From Sphingopyxis sp. Root154 (GTDB taxonomy: Bacteria > Pseudomonadota > Alphaproteobacteria > Sphingomonadales > Sphingomonadaceae), in NCBI RefSeq assembly GCF_001427105.1, contig NZ_LMGI01000001.1, positions 682,001 through 746,000 of the forward strand: a stretch of DNA of 64,000 nt, written 5' to 3'. The position numbers were made by a program, and so were the translations under genes. Numbering within the stretch: the stretch's first letter is position 1; the number at the start of each line of letters is the position of its first letter. Below, piece after piece: positions 54,890 through 64,000 of the stretch. The notes below the pieces were generated by a model that made no database searches, had not been told where the DNA came from, and was given only the letters and a program-made list of their open reading frames with translations.

Positions 54890-57418
54890 TCAATCGGCCG
54901 TCACGTCGATCTCGCGTTGCTGGCGGATATCGGCCGAGGACGATCCGGCCATGATCCGGTAGCGGCCCGGGACAACGCGCCACTGACCGCGTGCGGCGTC
55001 GAATTGCGAAAAGGCGCGGGGGTCGAGCGTCACGCTGACCGTCTGGCGCGCGCCCGGCGCGAGGTCGACCTTGGCAAAACCACGCAGCGCGATTGGCGGA
55101 TCACCCGCCGCGGGTGCGAGCGGCGCGACATAAATCTGCACCACTTCCTTGCCCGCGCGCTTGCCGATGTTGCGCAGCGTGAGTTTCGCCGACACCGCTT
55201 CGCCGCCCTTGACGCGCGCGGGCGCCGACAGCGCTGAATAGGCGAAACTGGTGTAGCTGAGCCCGTGACCGAAGGCGAAGAGCGGCTTCACGCCCTTCGC
55301 GACATAACCGCGGTAACCGACGAGCAATCCTTCGGAATAGGGCGTCTTGGCACCCTTGAGATTGATCGTGTCGTCCTCGGTGCGCGCCGGGAAGGTGACG
55401 GGCAGCTTGCCCGACGGATTGACCTTGCCGGTCAGGACATTGGCGAGCGCCGTCGCGCCGCCCTCGCCCGGCAACCACATGTCGACGATCGCCGGCGCCT
55501 TGTCAGACCAGGGCATCGTCATCGCGGCGCCCGCGTTGACGACGACCGTGGTTTTCGGATTGGCGGCGATAATCGCTTCGACGAGCTTGTTCTGCTCGCC
55601 CGGCAGGTCGAGCGACGTGCGGTCGTAACCCTCGCCCTCGGTGGTCGAGGAGGAGCCGACGAAAACCAGCGCGGCATCGGCGCCGCGCGCGGCGGCTACC
55701 GCCTCGTCGAACGACGGCAGCGGTTCGCGGATGCCGAAGCTCAGATACTCATATGGCGTCTGCCCGTTCACATAGTCGATGCGGATCGGGTAGCTGCGGC
55801 CGGCTTCGAGTTGGACCGAAACCGTCCGCCGCGGGATCGGGAAGCCGAGCACGTCGCGAATGTCGGGCTTCGACGCACTGGCCTTCGACAGCACGGTCTT
55901 GCCGTCGAGCGTGATCGTCGCGTTGCCGGTGCCGCGCGTGCTGAATTCATAGGTGCCGCTCTTGTCGGGCCAGAACAGCCCTTCCCAGCGAAACGCCGCA
56001 TAGCCCGTCACTTGCGGCCCGGCGATATTGCCGCTGATCCGCTTGAGGAAGCTCCTCGCGGTTTCGCGCTTCACCGGTTCGCCGCTCATGTCGGCATTGG
56101 CGTAATAGGTCGCCGCGAGACCGGTGACGCTGCGGTCGGCGCCAGGGCTGAACAGCTTGGAATTGGCGCCCGGCGGCGTCTCTTCATTGTCGACGCCGCG
56201 GGCGTAGTCGATCTTCACGCCAGGCAGCGCGGCCTTGAGCGCAGCAAGCGGGGTGCTTGTCTCGAAAGGCACGACGGCCGAGCTGCCGCCGCCCTGGATG
56301 CGCACGACGTCGGCGTTCGGGCCAATAACCGCGAGCGACTTGATCGACGACGGGAGCGGCAGGACGCCGCTGTTCTTGAGCAGGACTATCGCTTCTTCGG
56401 CGGCGCTCTGCGCGAGGGCAGCGTTGCGGGGCATCTGTTCCGCGACCGGGCGCGCGACGCCGCGTTCGATCGCGCCGCTGCGGACGATCAGCCGCACCAT
56501 GCGGCGCGCATTGTCGTCGATCTGCGCGGCCGTGACCTTGCCTTCCTCGACCGCCTTCTTGAGCTTCGGCCCGAAATGGTTCGGCGGCCCCGGCATTTCG
56601 AGGTCCATGCCGGCGTTGACCGTCGTCGCGGTCGAATGGACCGCGCCCCAGTCGGACACGACAAAGCCTTTATAGCCCCACTCGGTCTTGAGCAGGTCGG
56701 TTAGCAGCCAGCGGTTCTCTGCCGCATGCGTGCCGTTGATCTTGTTGTACGACGCCATCACCGACCAGGGATCGGCCTCTTTGATCACCGTCTCGAACGC
56801 CGGGAGGTAGATTTCGCGCAGCGTCCGCGGATCGACCACCGAGTCGACGATGAACCGGTTCGTTTCCTGATTGTTCGCGGCGAAATGCTTGAGTGATACG
56901 CCGATGCCCGCGCTCTGCGCGCCCTTCACATAGCCGAGCCCGATCTGGCCCGCGAGATACGGGTCTTCCGAATAGGTTTCGAAATTGCGCCCCCAGCGCG
57001 GGGTGCGCACGATGTTGACCGTCGGCGCGAGCAGCACGTCGGCGCCGTGCGCGAGCGTCTCCTTGCCGATCGCCGCGCCGACCTTTGCGGTCAGGTCGGG
57101 ATTCCACGTCGCCGCCATCGCGACGCCGACGGGGAAGACCGTCGCGGGCTTGCCCTCGGGTGAGCGCACGCCGGTCGGCCCGTCGGTCATGCGGATCGGG
57201 GGGATGCCGAGCCGTTCGATCGGGTTCAGCGTCATCGACGATTCACCCGCGAGCAGCAGGATCTTCTCGTCGAGCGTCAGCCGTCCCATCAGGTCGTCGA
57301 CGCGCGCCTCGAGAGGTGCCGATTTGTCCTTGTAGATCATATCCTGCGCCTGTGCGCCGGACAGCGCCACCGTGGAAGACAGCAATGTTGCCGCCAGATA
57401 GGCTGTCCGGCTCTTCAT
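54890..57418 (-). CDS. GH3 family beta-glycosidase with PA14 domain
   Basis: 842 residues. Signal peptide (TAYLAATLLSSTVALSGAQAQ), GH3 barrel with RWGRNFETYSEDPYLAG, LKHFAANNQETNR and the nucleophile motif GFVVSDWGAVHS, GH3 C-domain, an inserted PA14 domain (GLAATYYANADMSGEP...GYAAFRWEGLFWPDKSGTYEFST) and a fibronectin-like tail. PA14-bearing GH3 enzymes usually cut glucosides of plant origin. Last of the seven-gene operon; ATG 57418 overlaps the previous stop by 1 base. Confidence 0.93.
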   Translation of the reverse strand: MKSRTAYLAATLLSSTVALSGAQAQDMIYKDKSAPLEARVDDLMGRLTLDEKILLLAGESSMTLNPIERLGIPPIRMTDGPTGVRSPEGKPATVFPVGVAMAATWNPDLTAKVGAAIGKETLAHGADVLLAPTVNIVRTPRWGRNFETYSEDPYLAGQIGLGYVKGAQSAGIGVSLKHFAANNQETNRFIVDSVVDPRTLREIYLPAFETVIKEADPWSVMASYNKINGTHAAENRWLLTDLLKTEWGYKGFVVSDWGAVHSTATTVNAGMDLEMPGPPNHFGPKLKKAVEEGKVTAAQIDDNARRMVRLIVRSGAIERGVARPVAEQMPRNAALAQSAAEEAIVLLKNSGVLPLPSSIKSLAVIGPNADVVRIQGGGSSAVVPFETSTPLAALKAALPGVKIDYARGVDNEETPPGANSKLFSPGADRSVTGLAATYYANADMSGEPVKRETARSFLKRISGNIAGPQVTGYAAFRWEGLFWPDKSGTYEFSTRGTGNATITLDGKTVLSKASASKPDIRDVLGFPIPRRTVSVQLEAGRSYPIRIDYVNGQTPYEYLSFGIREPLPSFDEAVAAARGADAALVFVGSSSTTEGEGYDRTSLDLPGEQNKLVEAIIAANPKTTVVVNAGAAMTMPWSDKAPAIVDMWLPGEGGATALANVLTGKVNPSGKLPVTFPARTEDDTINLKGAKTPYSEGLLVGYRGYVAKGVKPLFAFGHGLSYTSFAYSALSAPARVKGGEAVSAKLTLRNIGKRAGKEVVQIYVAPLAPAAGDPPIALRGFAKVDLAPGARQTVSVTLDPRAFSQFDAARGQWRVVPGRYRIMAGSSSADIRQQREIDVTAD

Positions 57419-57753
57419 CACTTGATCTCCGCCAGATCCTTGGCGGTCGCGGCCAGCATCTCGTCGGTGATCTTGCCGTTCGAATAGGGCTGGAGCTGCG
57501 TCAGGCTGATCGCCTTGAACATTTCATATTCGGGCAGCGCGATCATGCCGGGGAAATGCTTTTCGATCACCGCCTTGCCCTTTTCGTCGGCGACGATGTC
57601 CTGCAGCGGCGTGTCGAGGTTGAACTTGGTGTCGGCCGCGGGTGCGGCCGGCGCCGGTGCGGGCGCGGCGGGAGCAGGTGCCGGCGCGTCGGTGCCCTGG
57701 GCAAAGGCGGGGGCGGCGGCCATCAGCGCCGCAACAAACATGGCAGTTTTCAT
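57418..57753 (-). CDS. Small exported protein with Pro/Ala linker, unknown function
   Basis: 111 residues: signal peptide ([14 protein letters not shown]), a Pro/Ala linker (about 24-40), and a helical domain of about 65 residues ([25 protein letters not shown]...[33 protein letters not shown]). The [28 protein letters not shown] pattern is found, from memory, as a free-standing protein or tail domain of glycosidases and esterases in this group. It overlaps the acyl-CoA synthetase by 4 bases and GH3 by 1. Confidence 0.72.
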   Translation of the reverse strand: MKTAMFVAALMAAAPAFAQGTDAPAPAPAAPAPAPAAPAADTKFNLDTPLQDIVADEKGKAVIEKHFPGMIALPEYEMFKAISLTQLQPYSNGKITDEMLAATAKDLAEIK

Positions 57754-59426
57754 GATCTGTCTTCCTTTCCGAGATCGGCGACCATCGCCTCTCTGATCAG
57801 ATATTTCTGGACTTTTCCCGTCACCGTGGTGGGGAATTCACCGACGATACGCACGTAGCGCGGGACTTTATAGTGGGCGATCTGGCCGCGGCAGAACTCG
57901 CGTATATCGTCGGCGCTCGCCTCCGCGCCGGGCTTCAAGCGCACCCACGCGCACAGCTCTTCGCCCATGCGCTCGTCCGGAATGCCGACCACCGCGACAT
58001 CCTCGACCGCGGGGTGGCGATAGAGATAATCCTCGACCTCGCGCGGATAGATATTCTCGCCGCCGCGGATCACCATGTCCTTCAGGCGCCCGACGATATT
58101 GCCATAGCCTTCGACGTCGACCGTCGCGAGGTCGCCCGAATGCATCCAGCCGTCGGCGTCGATCGAATCCGCGGTGCGCTCGGGTTCGTCCCAATAACCG
58201 ATCATCACCGAATAGCCGCGCGTACACAGCTCGCCGGGCTCGCCCGAGGGGACGATGTTGCCGCCCGCATCGACGATCTTGCATTCGAGGTGCGGCTGCA
58301 CCCGGCCGATCGAGCCGACGCGGCGTTCGAAGGGGTCGTCGGGCGCGGTCTGGAAGCTCACCGGGCTGGTTTCGGTCATCCCATAGGCGATCGTCACGTC
58401 GCGCATGTTCAGCCGCTCGACCACCTGCCGCATTAACGGTTCGGGACAGATCGCGCCCGCCATGCAGCCGGTGCGCAGCGACGAGACGTCGAATTTGTCG
58501 AAATCGGGATGCGCGAGCGCCGCGATGAACATCGTCGGCACGCCATAGAGCGACGTGCAGCGTTCGGCCTCTACCGCGCGCAGCACGGCTTCGGGATCGA
58601 AACCTTCGGACGGATAGATCATCGCCGCGCCGTGGGTGATGCTGGCCAGATTACCCATCACCATGCCGAAGCAATGATAGAGCGGCACGGGAATACAGAT
58701 GCGGTCGCCCTCCCCCAGCCCCTGCGTGCGGCCGACGAAATAGCCGTTGTTGAGGATGTTGCGATGGCTGAGCGTCGCGCCCTTGGGCAGGCCGGTGGTG
58801 CCGCTGGTGAACTGGATGTTGATCGCGTCGTTGGGGTCGAGCGTCGGCCCGATCGCGGCGAGGCGCTGGCGGTCGGCTTCGGTCGCCAGCCCCGCCGCAT
58901 CGTCGAAGCGCAGCCAGCCCGCACGCGCGTCCGCACCGATCAGGATCAGCGAGCGCAGCGTCGGCAGGCGCGCGGCGCGAAGCTCGCCCGGCGTGCTCGC
59001 GGCAACTTCGGGCGCGAGTTCTTCGATCATCCCCGGATAGTCGCTCGTTTTGAAGCTGGTAGCCGCGACCAGTGCCGACAGCCCGACCTTGTTGATCGTA
59101 TATTCCACCTCGGACAGCCGATAGGCGGGGTTGATCGTGACGAGGATCAGCCCGGCGCGCGCGGCGGCGAACTGAGTCAGCGTCCATTCGACGCAATTGG
59201 GCGCCCATATGCCGATCCGGTCGCCGGGATTGAGCCCGAGCGCGAGCAGCCCGGCGGCGAAGGCGTCGGAGCGTTCGAGCAGTTCGGCGAAATTCCAGCT
59301 TATCCCCTGCCCGATCGAAACGAGCGCATCACGGTCGCCCCAGCGCGCCGCGGCGAGCGCGAGGGCGTCACCGATTGTGTGTTCGATTAGCGGGGGTTCG
59401 GTTGCTCCGTGAACATGGCTCGTCAT
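57750..59426 (-). CDS. AMP-dependent acyl/aryl-CoA synthetase
   Basis: 558 residues of the ANL superfamily: P-loop [71 protein letters not shown] and the C-terminal catalytic lysine in [15 protein letters not shown]. It activates a carboxylic acid as CoA ester. Closest style is FadD3/medium-chain acyl- or cinnamoyl-CoA ligase. Position after tannase/feruloyl esterase suggests that it activates a released hydroxycinnamic or fatty acid. Both ends overlap the neighbours by 4 bases. Confidence 0.92.
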   Translation of the reverse strand: MTSHVHGATEPPLIEHTIGDALALAAARWGDRDALVSIGQGISWNFAELLERSDAFAAGLLALGLNPGDRIGIWAPNCVEWTLTQFAAARAGLILVTINPAYRLSEVEYTINKVGLSALVAATSFKTSDYPGMIEELAPEVAASTPGELRAARLPTLRSLILIGADARAGWLRFDDAAGLATEADRQRLAAIGPTLDPNDAINIQFTSGTTGLPKGATLSHRNILNNGYFVGRTQGLGEGDRICIPVPLYHCFGMVMGNLASITHGAAMIYPSEGFDPEAVLRAVEAERCTSLYGVPTMFIAALAHPDFDKFDVSSLRTGCMAGAICPEPLMRQVVERLNMRDVTIAYGMTETSPVSFQTAPDDPFERRVGSIGRVQPHLECKIVDAGGNIVPSGEPGELCTRGYSVMIGYWDEPERTADSIDADGWMHSGDLATVDVEGYGNIVGRLKDMVIRGGENIYPREVEDYLYRHPAVEDVAVVGIPDERMGEELCAWVRLKPGAEASADDIREFCRGQIAHYKVPRYVRIVGEFPTTVTGKVQKYLIREAMVADLGKEDRS

Positions 59427-61021
59427 TTTCCGGGTGCCTCGCATGTAAAGCTCGCCGCATCGTCGGTCGAACCCTTACTGTCCCATTTCGCGACCTTGGG
59501 GAATGCACAGAGCGGCCGCGTCCGCCCGGCCTTTGCGGGGAGGCCGATATAGGCGAACAGGTCATTGTCATATTTGGTCGCGATGATCCGTTCGGGCGCG
59601 GGTCCGCCCTGCCGCCAGCCGTCGAGCGCCGCCAGCGGGTCGAAATTGTTCGGCCCCGGTCCCGCAAGGCAATGCGACATGCCGGGCACCATGAACAGGC
59701 GCACCGAGGTCGATGCAGCCTTCGGGTTCGCTGCGACCAGACGCTCATAATAATCGACGGTGTTCTGTGCCGGAATCCCGGCATCGTTCCAGCCGTGATA
59801 GAGGATCAGTTTGCCGCCGCGCTTGTAAAAGGCGCCGAGGTCGGTGCGGTCCGCATCGAGATCGCCGCCAACGCGCGCCTTCGCCAACGCATAGTCGCGT
59901 TCGAGGTTGAAGTCGGAGAGCTGCCAGTCGGGGTTGGCGTGGACGAAATAGCGGAAGAAGGCGGTGCCGAACTTTACATGCTGCGACGTCTTGCCGGTCA
60001 GCCATTGCGACCAGGTTCCCGCTTCGGCCTCAGCTCCCGGTGCGAAGCCGGGGTAGAAGCTCTTGCCGTCGGCGGTCTTCGGACCTTCGTAGAACAGCTT
60101 CGCGGTCGCGACCTCGCCCGGCGTCAGGCAATCGGCGCCCTCGCCGCCCTTGCACGCGAGCTTCGCTGGATCGAAATGGCAGGCGCGCGGATCGTCGATC
60201 ACGCCGTCCTTCACGCCGTCGAGCCCGTCGCACTGACCGAGCGATGCCGTCTGGAGCAATTTGAGCTTCGCCATCGAAAGATCGCCGCCGGGCTTGTTCG
60301 CCGCGACGGCATTATTCGCAAAGGCGCTCGCCATGCGCGTCCACGGCATCGCGGGGGCGCCCGCGATGATCGCGTCATAGTCGGCGGGGTAACGCTGCGC
60401 GAGGGTCAGCGCCTGCCGCCCGCCGTCCGAACAACCGTGGAAATAGCTTGCTGACAGCGGATTTTCATAAAAGGCCGCGATCACCTGTTTCGCGGTCTCG
60501 GCACCGACATGATTGGCGCGCCAGCCATAGTCGCGGATCTTTTCGGGCGCGTTCAGCGCCCAACTCGCATCGACATCGGCTTCGCTGACATGGCCCATGT
60601 CGGTGCCGACCGCGGCATAGCCCTTTTGTACCGCGCCGCGCATCAGCAGCGACGGCAGCAGCATGTTCGCCCCGAACCCGCCATTGCCCGCGCCGAGCAG
60701 CTTGCCGTTCCAGCCCGCGCGTTCGGGCAGCCACACCTCGACCTTGATCGACGATCCCGGCACCGGCGACAGCGTCGCCTGAACGCGGCAGAAAGCGGCG
60801 GGAGCAGGCAGGCCCGGCTTGCCGGCCTCCAGATTGACCATCGCGCCGCCCGCGAGCAAGGTCGCGGCGTCGATCTTGCCGTCCTTCAACGCGAGACCGG
60901 TCAGCGCTTCGCAGCTACCGACCTTTTGTGCGGCAGGCGTCGGCGCCGGTGCGGGCTCATTGGCGGTGCACGCCGCGAGCAGCGATCCGCCGGCGAGCAG
61001 GGTGATCGATGGGATCCTCAT
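59423..61021 (-). CDS. Tannase/feruloyl esterase family lipoprotein
   Basis: 532 residues. Lipoprotein signal ([14 protein letters not shown], lipid cysteine at 18) and a Pro-rich linker. The alpha/beta hydrolase core has the nucleophile [13 protein letters not shown] (GCSxGG) and the histidine in [10 protein letters not shown]. The two cysteines next to Ser and His form the disulfide-linked CS-D-HC triad of tannases. A calcium-loop-like [14 protein letters not shown] is also present. It releases aromatic acids such as ferulate or gallate from esters, on the outer face of a membrane. Confidence 0.92.
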   Translation of the reverse strand: MRIPSITLLAGGSLLAACTANEPAPAPTPAAQKVGSCEALTGLALKDGKIDAATLLAGGAMVNLEAGKPGLPAPAAFCRVQATLSPVPGSSIKVEVWLPERAGWNGKLLGAGNGGFGANMLLPSLLMRGAVQKGYAAVGTDMGHVSEADVDASWALNAPEKIRDYGWRANHVGAETAKQVIAAFYENPLSASYFHGCSDGGRQALTLAQRYPADYDAIIAGAPAMPWTRMASAFANNAVAANKPGGDLSMAKLKLLQTASLGQCDGLDGVKDGVIDDPRACHFDPAKLACKGGEGADCLTPGEVATAKLFYEGPKTADGKSFYPGFAPGAEAEAGTWSQWLTGKTSQHVKFGTAFFRYFVHANPDWQLSDFNLERDYALAKARVGGDLDADRTDLGAFYKRGGKLILYHGWNDAGIPAQNTVDYYERLVAANPKAASTSVRLFMVPGMSHCLAGPGPNNFDPLAALDGWRQGGPAPERIIATKYDNDLFAYIGLPAKAGRTRPLCAFPKVAKWDSKGSTDDAASFTCEAPGK

Positions 61022-61890
61022 TTGCCTACCAGCCCCTGGCTACGCATCCACTCGGACATCGCGTCGGTCCACGCGTCGCTCGGTTTGCCGCTCTTCTTCA
61101 TGCCGAAACCATGGCCTCCGCTTTCATAGGTGACGATCGTGCTGCTAGCGCCCGCACCCTTCCATGCGGCAGCAAGACGGATGCTGTCATCATAGGCCAG
61201 CTTGTCGTCCTTAGCGGCCGTGACGAAGAGCGGCGGGGCCTTTTTCGGCACCGCGATCGTGTCGGGCAGCAGGCCGGGATAGATCGCGATCGCGAAATCG
61301 GGGCGGCTCGCGGGCTTGTTCGCCGCGAGCGTCCACACCGTCACCGCGCCGCCCGCCGAAAAACCCATCAGCCCGACGCGGTTCGATTTGATGCCATAGC
61401 GGGCAGCGTTCTTGCGTACCCACTTCACCGCATTCTCGCCATCGGCGGTCGCGAGCGGGCGCAGCGGTTCGACCGCGGTGCGCAGGGAGGGAAGATTGGC
61501 GAGATAGCGCATCATCTGGAGCGGAAAATCGGCGCCGGTTTCGAGCAGGCGATATTTGAGGACGAACGCCGTCACGCCCTGGCTGTTCAGCCATTTGGCG
61601 ACCGCCTCGCCCTCATTGTCGATCGACAGCATGTGAAAGCCGCCGCCGGGCGCGACGATCACCGCGGTGCCGTTGGGCTTGTCGGCGACATAAGGGGTGA
61701 GCGTAGCATCGGACACGTTGCGCACGATCGTGCCGAACGGCCCGGTCTCGCGTACTTCCTTCGAGGTCGCGGGAACGGGGTCCGACGACAGGCGGATCAC
61801 CTCCCACGCGCAGGCGGGGATTGCGACAATGGCAAGCGCACCAGCGAGGACGGCGGAGAGGCGCATGGTCATGACTTTCATTATTTTCAT
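61018..61890 (-). CDS. Exported alpha/beta hydrolase (acetyl esterase type)
   Basis: 290 residues from ATG 61890, which overlaps the carboxylesterase stop by 4 bases. Signal peptide (AVLAGALAIVAIPACA), oxyanion-side VIVAPGGGFHMLSIDNEG, nucleophile GLMGFSAGGAVTVW and the terminal ESGGHGFGM histidine. It resembles acetyl xylan/sugar acetyl esterases of the BD-FAE group and would deacetylate sugars. Overlaps the tannase gene by 4 bases. Confidence 0.9.
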   Translation of the reverse strand: MKIMKVMTMRLSAVLAGALAIVAIPACAWEVIRLSSDPVPATSKEVRETGPFGTIVRNVSDATLTPYVADKPNGTAVIVAPGGGFHMLSIDNEGEAVAKWLNSQGVTAFVLKYRLLETGADFPLQMMRYLANLPSLRTAVEPLRPLATADGENAVKWVRKNAARYGIKSNRVGLMGFSAGGAVTVWTLAANKPASRPDFAIAIYPGLLPDTIAVPKKAPPLFVTAAKDDKLAYDDSIRLAAAWKGAGASSTIVTYESGGHGFGMKKSGKPSDAWTDAMSEWMRSQGLVGK

Positions 61891-63350
61891 TTTCCGTCCC
61901 GTGCGGCGGCGATGGCAGTCAGAGCGGGCGTCGTTGCGGGCGCCATCGCGGTTGCCGCGATTCCCATCGACAGCAGCTGCGGCGTGGCGGGGTCGAGACG
62001 CGACCAGACGGGCAGTCCGCTGCCATTCGGATCGCCGGTCTTCGCGAAATTGGTCCAATAGTCGCCGAGCTGCCTGGCCGCCGCACGATCGGCGGCGGTG
62101 GCATCGGCGGGCAGGTTGCCGAACTGGAAGGCGACATCCGATGCGTGCACCGCGCCGACGTCGGGTTTGCGCTGACCCTCGGCAACATAGCCGAAACGAT
62201 AGAGGAAGGTGGGCACCTCGGCGCGGGCCTGCAGCAGACCAAAGGCGAGCGCGGGTTCGGCGAAGATCGCGTCGCCGCCTAGCCGCCGGTTCGCTTCGTC
62301 TTCGCTCGCATAGGCAGCTTTGACGGTGGCGGCGGCAGAGCCCAACGCCTTTTCGACCGGGCCGTTGACCATCGCGCGGAACGGCGCGGGGATGAAGCCG
62401 AGCTCATCGTCGTTGCTGCCGATGATATAGGGAATGCGCGCCTGCTTGCCCTCGGCAAAGATCGTCTCGGCGCCCACGGGAACGATCGTCCCGTCGGTCA
62501 TCGGCCCCGAATAGCGATCCTCTTCCTTGCTCATCAGCGCGAGACCGCCGAGCACCTTGTCGGCGGGGAGCGCGCGTAACGCTGCAGCGTCCACGCCGCC
62601 CGCGCGCGTGCCGAAGACCTGCCCCTTCCCCTGCGCCTCAGCCAGCGTCGGCCAGTCGTCGCGGCCGCCGCCCGACGCAACGATCGCGCGCGCGAACAGG
62701 CCCTTCGCGGCGGGCGACGCCATCAGGCGCGACACCGACTCCCCGCCCGCGCTTTCGCCGAATATCGTGACCTTCGCCGGATCGCCGCCAAAGGATGCGA
62801 TATTGCGCTGCACCCATTTGAGCGCGGCGATCTGGTCCATCAGCCCCCAGTTGCCGTCCTTGCCCAGCGCGGGATGCGCGAAGAAGCCGAAGCGACCGAG
62901 GCGGTAGTTGAAGCTGACGATCACGACGTCGCGTTTGGCGAGCAGACTACCGTCGGTCTCGGGCAGCGTGCCCGATCCGCCAACGAAACCGCCGCCGTGG
63001 ATCCAGACCATCACCGGCAGCTTCGCGCCCTTGGCGGGCTTCGGCGTCCAGACGTTGAGCGTCAGGCAATCCTCGCTCATTGGCCGCGATCCGGGTTGAA
63101 TCCCCGGTAGCGGGTTCTGCATGCAGTCGGGGCCATAAGCCGTCGCATCGCGCGGCGTGCTCCACGGCTGGACCGGCGCGGGTGCGCTCCAGCGCAGGGC
63201 CCCGACCGGCGTTGCGGCGTAAGGAATGCCCTTGAACGCCGCAACGCCCTGCGTGGTCGCACCGGCAATGATGCCGCTGTCGATCGCGACCTGCTTCGCG
63301 GCGGCGGGGGTCGCCAACATGAGGGCCGAAACGAATATGCGGCGGATCAT
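61887..63350 (-). CDS. Type B carboxylesterase, exported
   Basis: 487 residues from ATG 63350. Signal peptide ends TPAAAK; GVAAFKGIPYAATPVGALRW, SEDCLTLNVWTP, MVWIHGGGFVGG (oxyanion hole), nucleophile VTIFGESAGGESVSRLM, and VGAVHASDVAFQFG near the catalytic His. Members hydrolyse esters of bulky alcohols and acids. It overlaps the rhamnosidase stop by 4 bases. Confidence 0.93.
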   Translation of the reverse strand: MIRRIFVSALMLATPAAAKQVAIDSGIIAGATTQGVAAFKGIPYAATPVGALRWSAPAPVQPWSTPRDATAYGPDCMQNPLPGIQPGSRPMSEDCLTLNVWTPKPAKGAKLPVMVWIHGGGFVGGSGTLPETDGSLLAKRDVVIVSFNYRLGRFGFFAHPALGKDGNWGLMDQIAALKWVQRNIASFGGDPAKVTIFGESAGGESVSRLMASPAAKGLFARAIVASGGGRDDWPTLAEAQGKGQVFGTRAGGVDAAALRALPADKVLGGLALMSKEEDRYSGPMTDGTIVPVGAETIFAEGKQARIPYIIGSNDDELGFIPAPFRAMVNGPVEKALGSAAATVKAAYASEDEANRRLGGDAIFAEPALAFGLLQARAEVPTFLYRFGYVAEGQRKPDVGAVHASDVAFQFGNLPADATAADRAAARQLGDYWTNFAKTGDPNGSGLPVWSRLDPATPQLLSMGIAATAMAPATTPALTAIAAARDGK

Positions 63351-64000
63351 GGCGCGCCTCCGGTGGTGAAAATGAAACGGCCGGGGCCGGTGCGGTAGAT
63401 GGAATAGCCCTTGTCCTCGCGGATCGGGTCGGCACCCGGGGGCGCGGTCAGGGGACCGAAGCGCGTGGGCACCCATATCTCGCCGGTCGTGTTTGCGGGG
63501 ACTTCGGCGGTAAGCGTCAGCTTGCCCACGTCGACTTTCCACCCCGAGAAAGCCCGGCCATGGACCGTGTCCATCGCGGCCTCGGCGCTGGCAAGGCCAT
63601 CGGGGATCGCCGGTTTGACGAGCACGACCTTATACCCCGGCGCGCCCGGGCGCAGCCCGGCAAGCCGCTGGCGCATCCAGTCGGCGATCGAGGCGAAATA
63701 ATGATGGTCGCGCGAGCGGCTGTTCAGGCTCCACGTCTCGAACATCGTCGAGTGGCCGTTCTTGACCCACCAGCCCCAGCTCGGCTCGTCCGTGCGCGTC
63801 GCGACGCGGTACGCGAGGTTTGCATGACCATAGTCGCTGAGGATCTCGAGCAGGTAGCGCGCACCATAGACGCCGGTGCGCAGCCCCTGTTTGTCGACAT
63901 TGTTTGCGATGGCGTTGGCGACATCCTGTTCGCGGCCCGGCGGCACCATGCCGAACGCGAGCGGCAGGATATTCTGCACCTGCGTCGGCTGACCGACCGC
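63347..64000 (-). CDS. Alpha-L-rhamnosidase GH78, C-terminal part (partial)
   Basis: About 217 residues of the C-terminal end; the frame runs on past base 64000. QNILPLAFGMVPPGREQDVANAIAN, LEILSDYGHANLAYRVATRTDEPSWGWWVKNGHSTMFETWS and DWMRQRLAGLRPGAPGYKVVLVKP are GH78 (alpha/alpha)6-barrel and C-terminal domain motifs. It would remove terminal alpha-L-rhamnose from flavonoid or other plant glycosides. Start, signal peptide and catalytic acid lie outside the window. Confidence 0.85.
   Translation of the reverse strand, partial: AVGQPTQVQNILPLAFGMVPPGREQDVANAIANNVDKQGLRTGVYGARYLLEILSDYGHANLAYRVATRTDEPSWGWWVKNGHSTMFETWSLNSRSRDHHYFASIADWMRQRLAGLRPGAPGYKVVLVKPAIPDGLASAEAAMDTVHGRAFSGWKVDVGKLTLTAEVPANTTGEIWVPTRFGPLTAPPGADPIREDKGYSIYRTGPGRFIFTTGGAP

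Overview
The window is a 64 kb piece of high-GC alphaproteobacterial chromosome, most likely from a sphingomonad (Sphingopyxis, Sphingomonas or a close relative). This rests on gene content: a MucR/Ros regulator, a Fur family gene and an FzlA-like GST-fold protein, the alphaproteobacterial cluster nifU, tsaB, rimI, fur, plsC, miaB, phoH, ybeY, corC, three TonB-dependent receptors, and many secreted hydrolases. Almost every gene starts and stops within a few bases of its neighbours. I see no insertion sequence, integrase, phage gene or CRISPR array.

Left part (1-27 kb): the 3' end of gltB, an exported protein of unknown role, fzlA, ubiG with a small DUF1801/YdeI-type gene, lysC, yciB facing a TetR gene, and an EmrAB-like efflux locus (TetR, thioesterase and membrane fusion protein facing an MFS pump) with a palindromic operator in between. 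Then come katG, a 51-residue glutamine-rich protein, a TonB receptor behind a YezD/DUF2292 gene, a nitronate monooxygenase-like enzyme, a polyproline lipoprotein, ptsP, a GFA protein, a beta-lactamase-fold hydrolase with an mmcQ-like gene, rarA, a GT4 glycosyltransferase and two secreted proteins of unknown role, one ClpP-like.

Middle (27-45.5 kb): the housekeeping block on the minus strand runs from nifU (44.4 kb) down to phoH (37.8 kb) and resumes with ybeY and corC at 28.6-27.1 kb. About 9 kb of accessory genes lies between phoH and ybeY: a LysR gene facing a protein made of two tandem copies of one domain, a PD40 beta-propeller, a DUF1772 membrane protein, an ECF41-type sigma factor with its carboxymuconolactone decarboxylase partner and a matching promoter, DoxX, and a heme-type TonB receptor with DUF6607 behind two Fur-like palindromes. 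A tRNA-Thr(TGT) gene lies at 45.5 kb.

Right part (45.6-64 kb): RidA, then a divergent locus in which an Oar-like TonB receptor faces an M19 dipeptidase, a DUF1611/DgcN-like protein and two secreted serine hydrolases. This looks like uptake and breakdown of peptides, perhaps containing D-amino acids. The window ends in a seven-gene minus-strand operon with every junction overlapping by 4 or 1 bases: alpha-L-rhamnosidase (cut by the window edge), carboxylesterase, alpha/beta hydrolase, tannase/feruloyl esterase, acyl-CoA synthetase, a small secreted protein and a GH3 glycosidase. The set fits removal of sugars and acyl groups from acylated plant glycosides followed by CoA activation of the released acid. 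That substrate is an inference.
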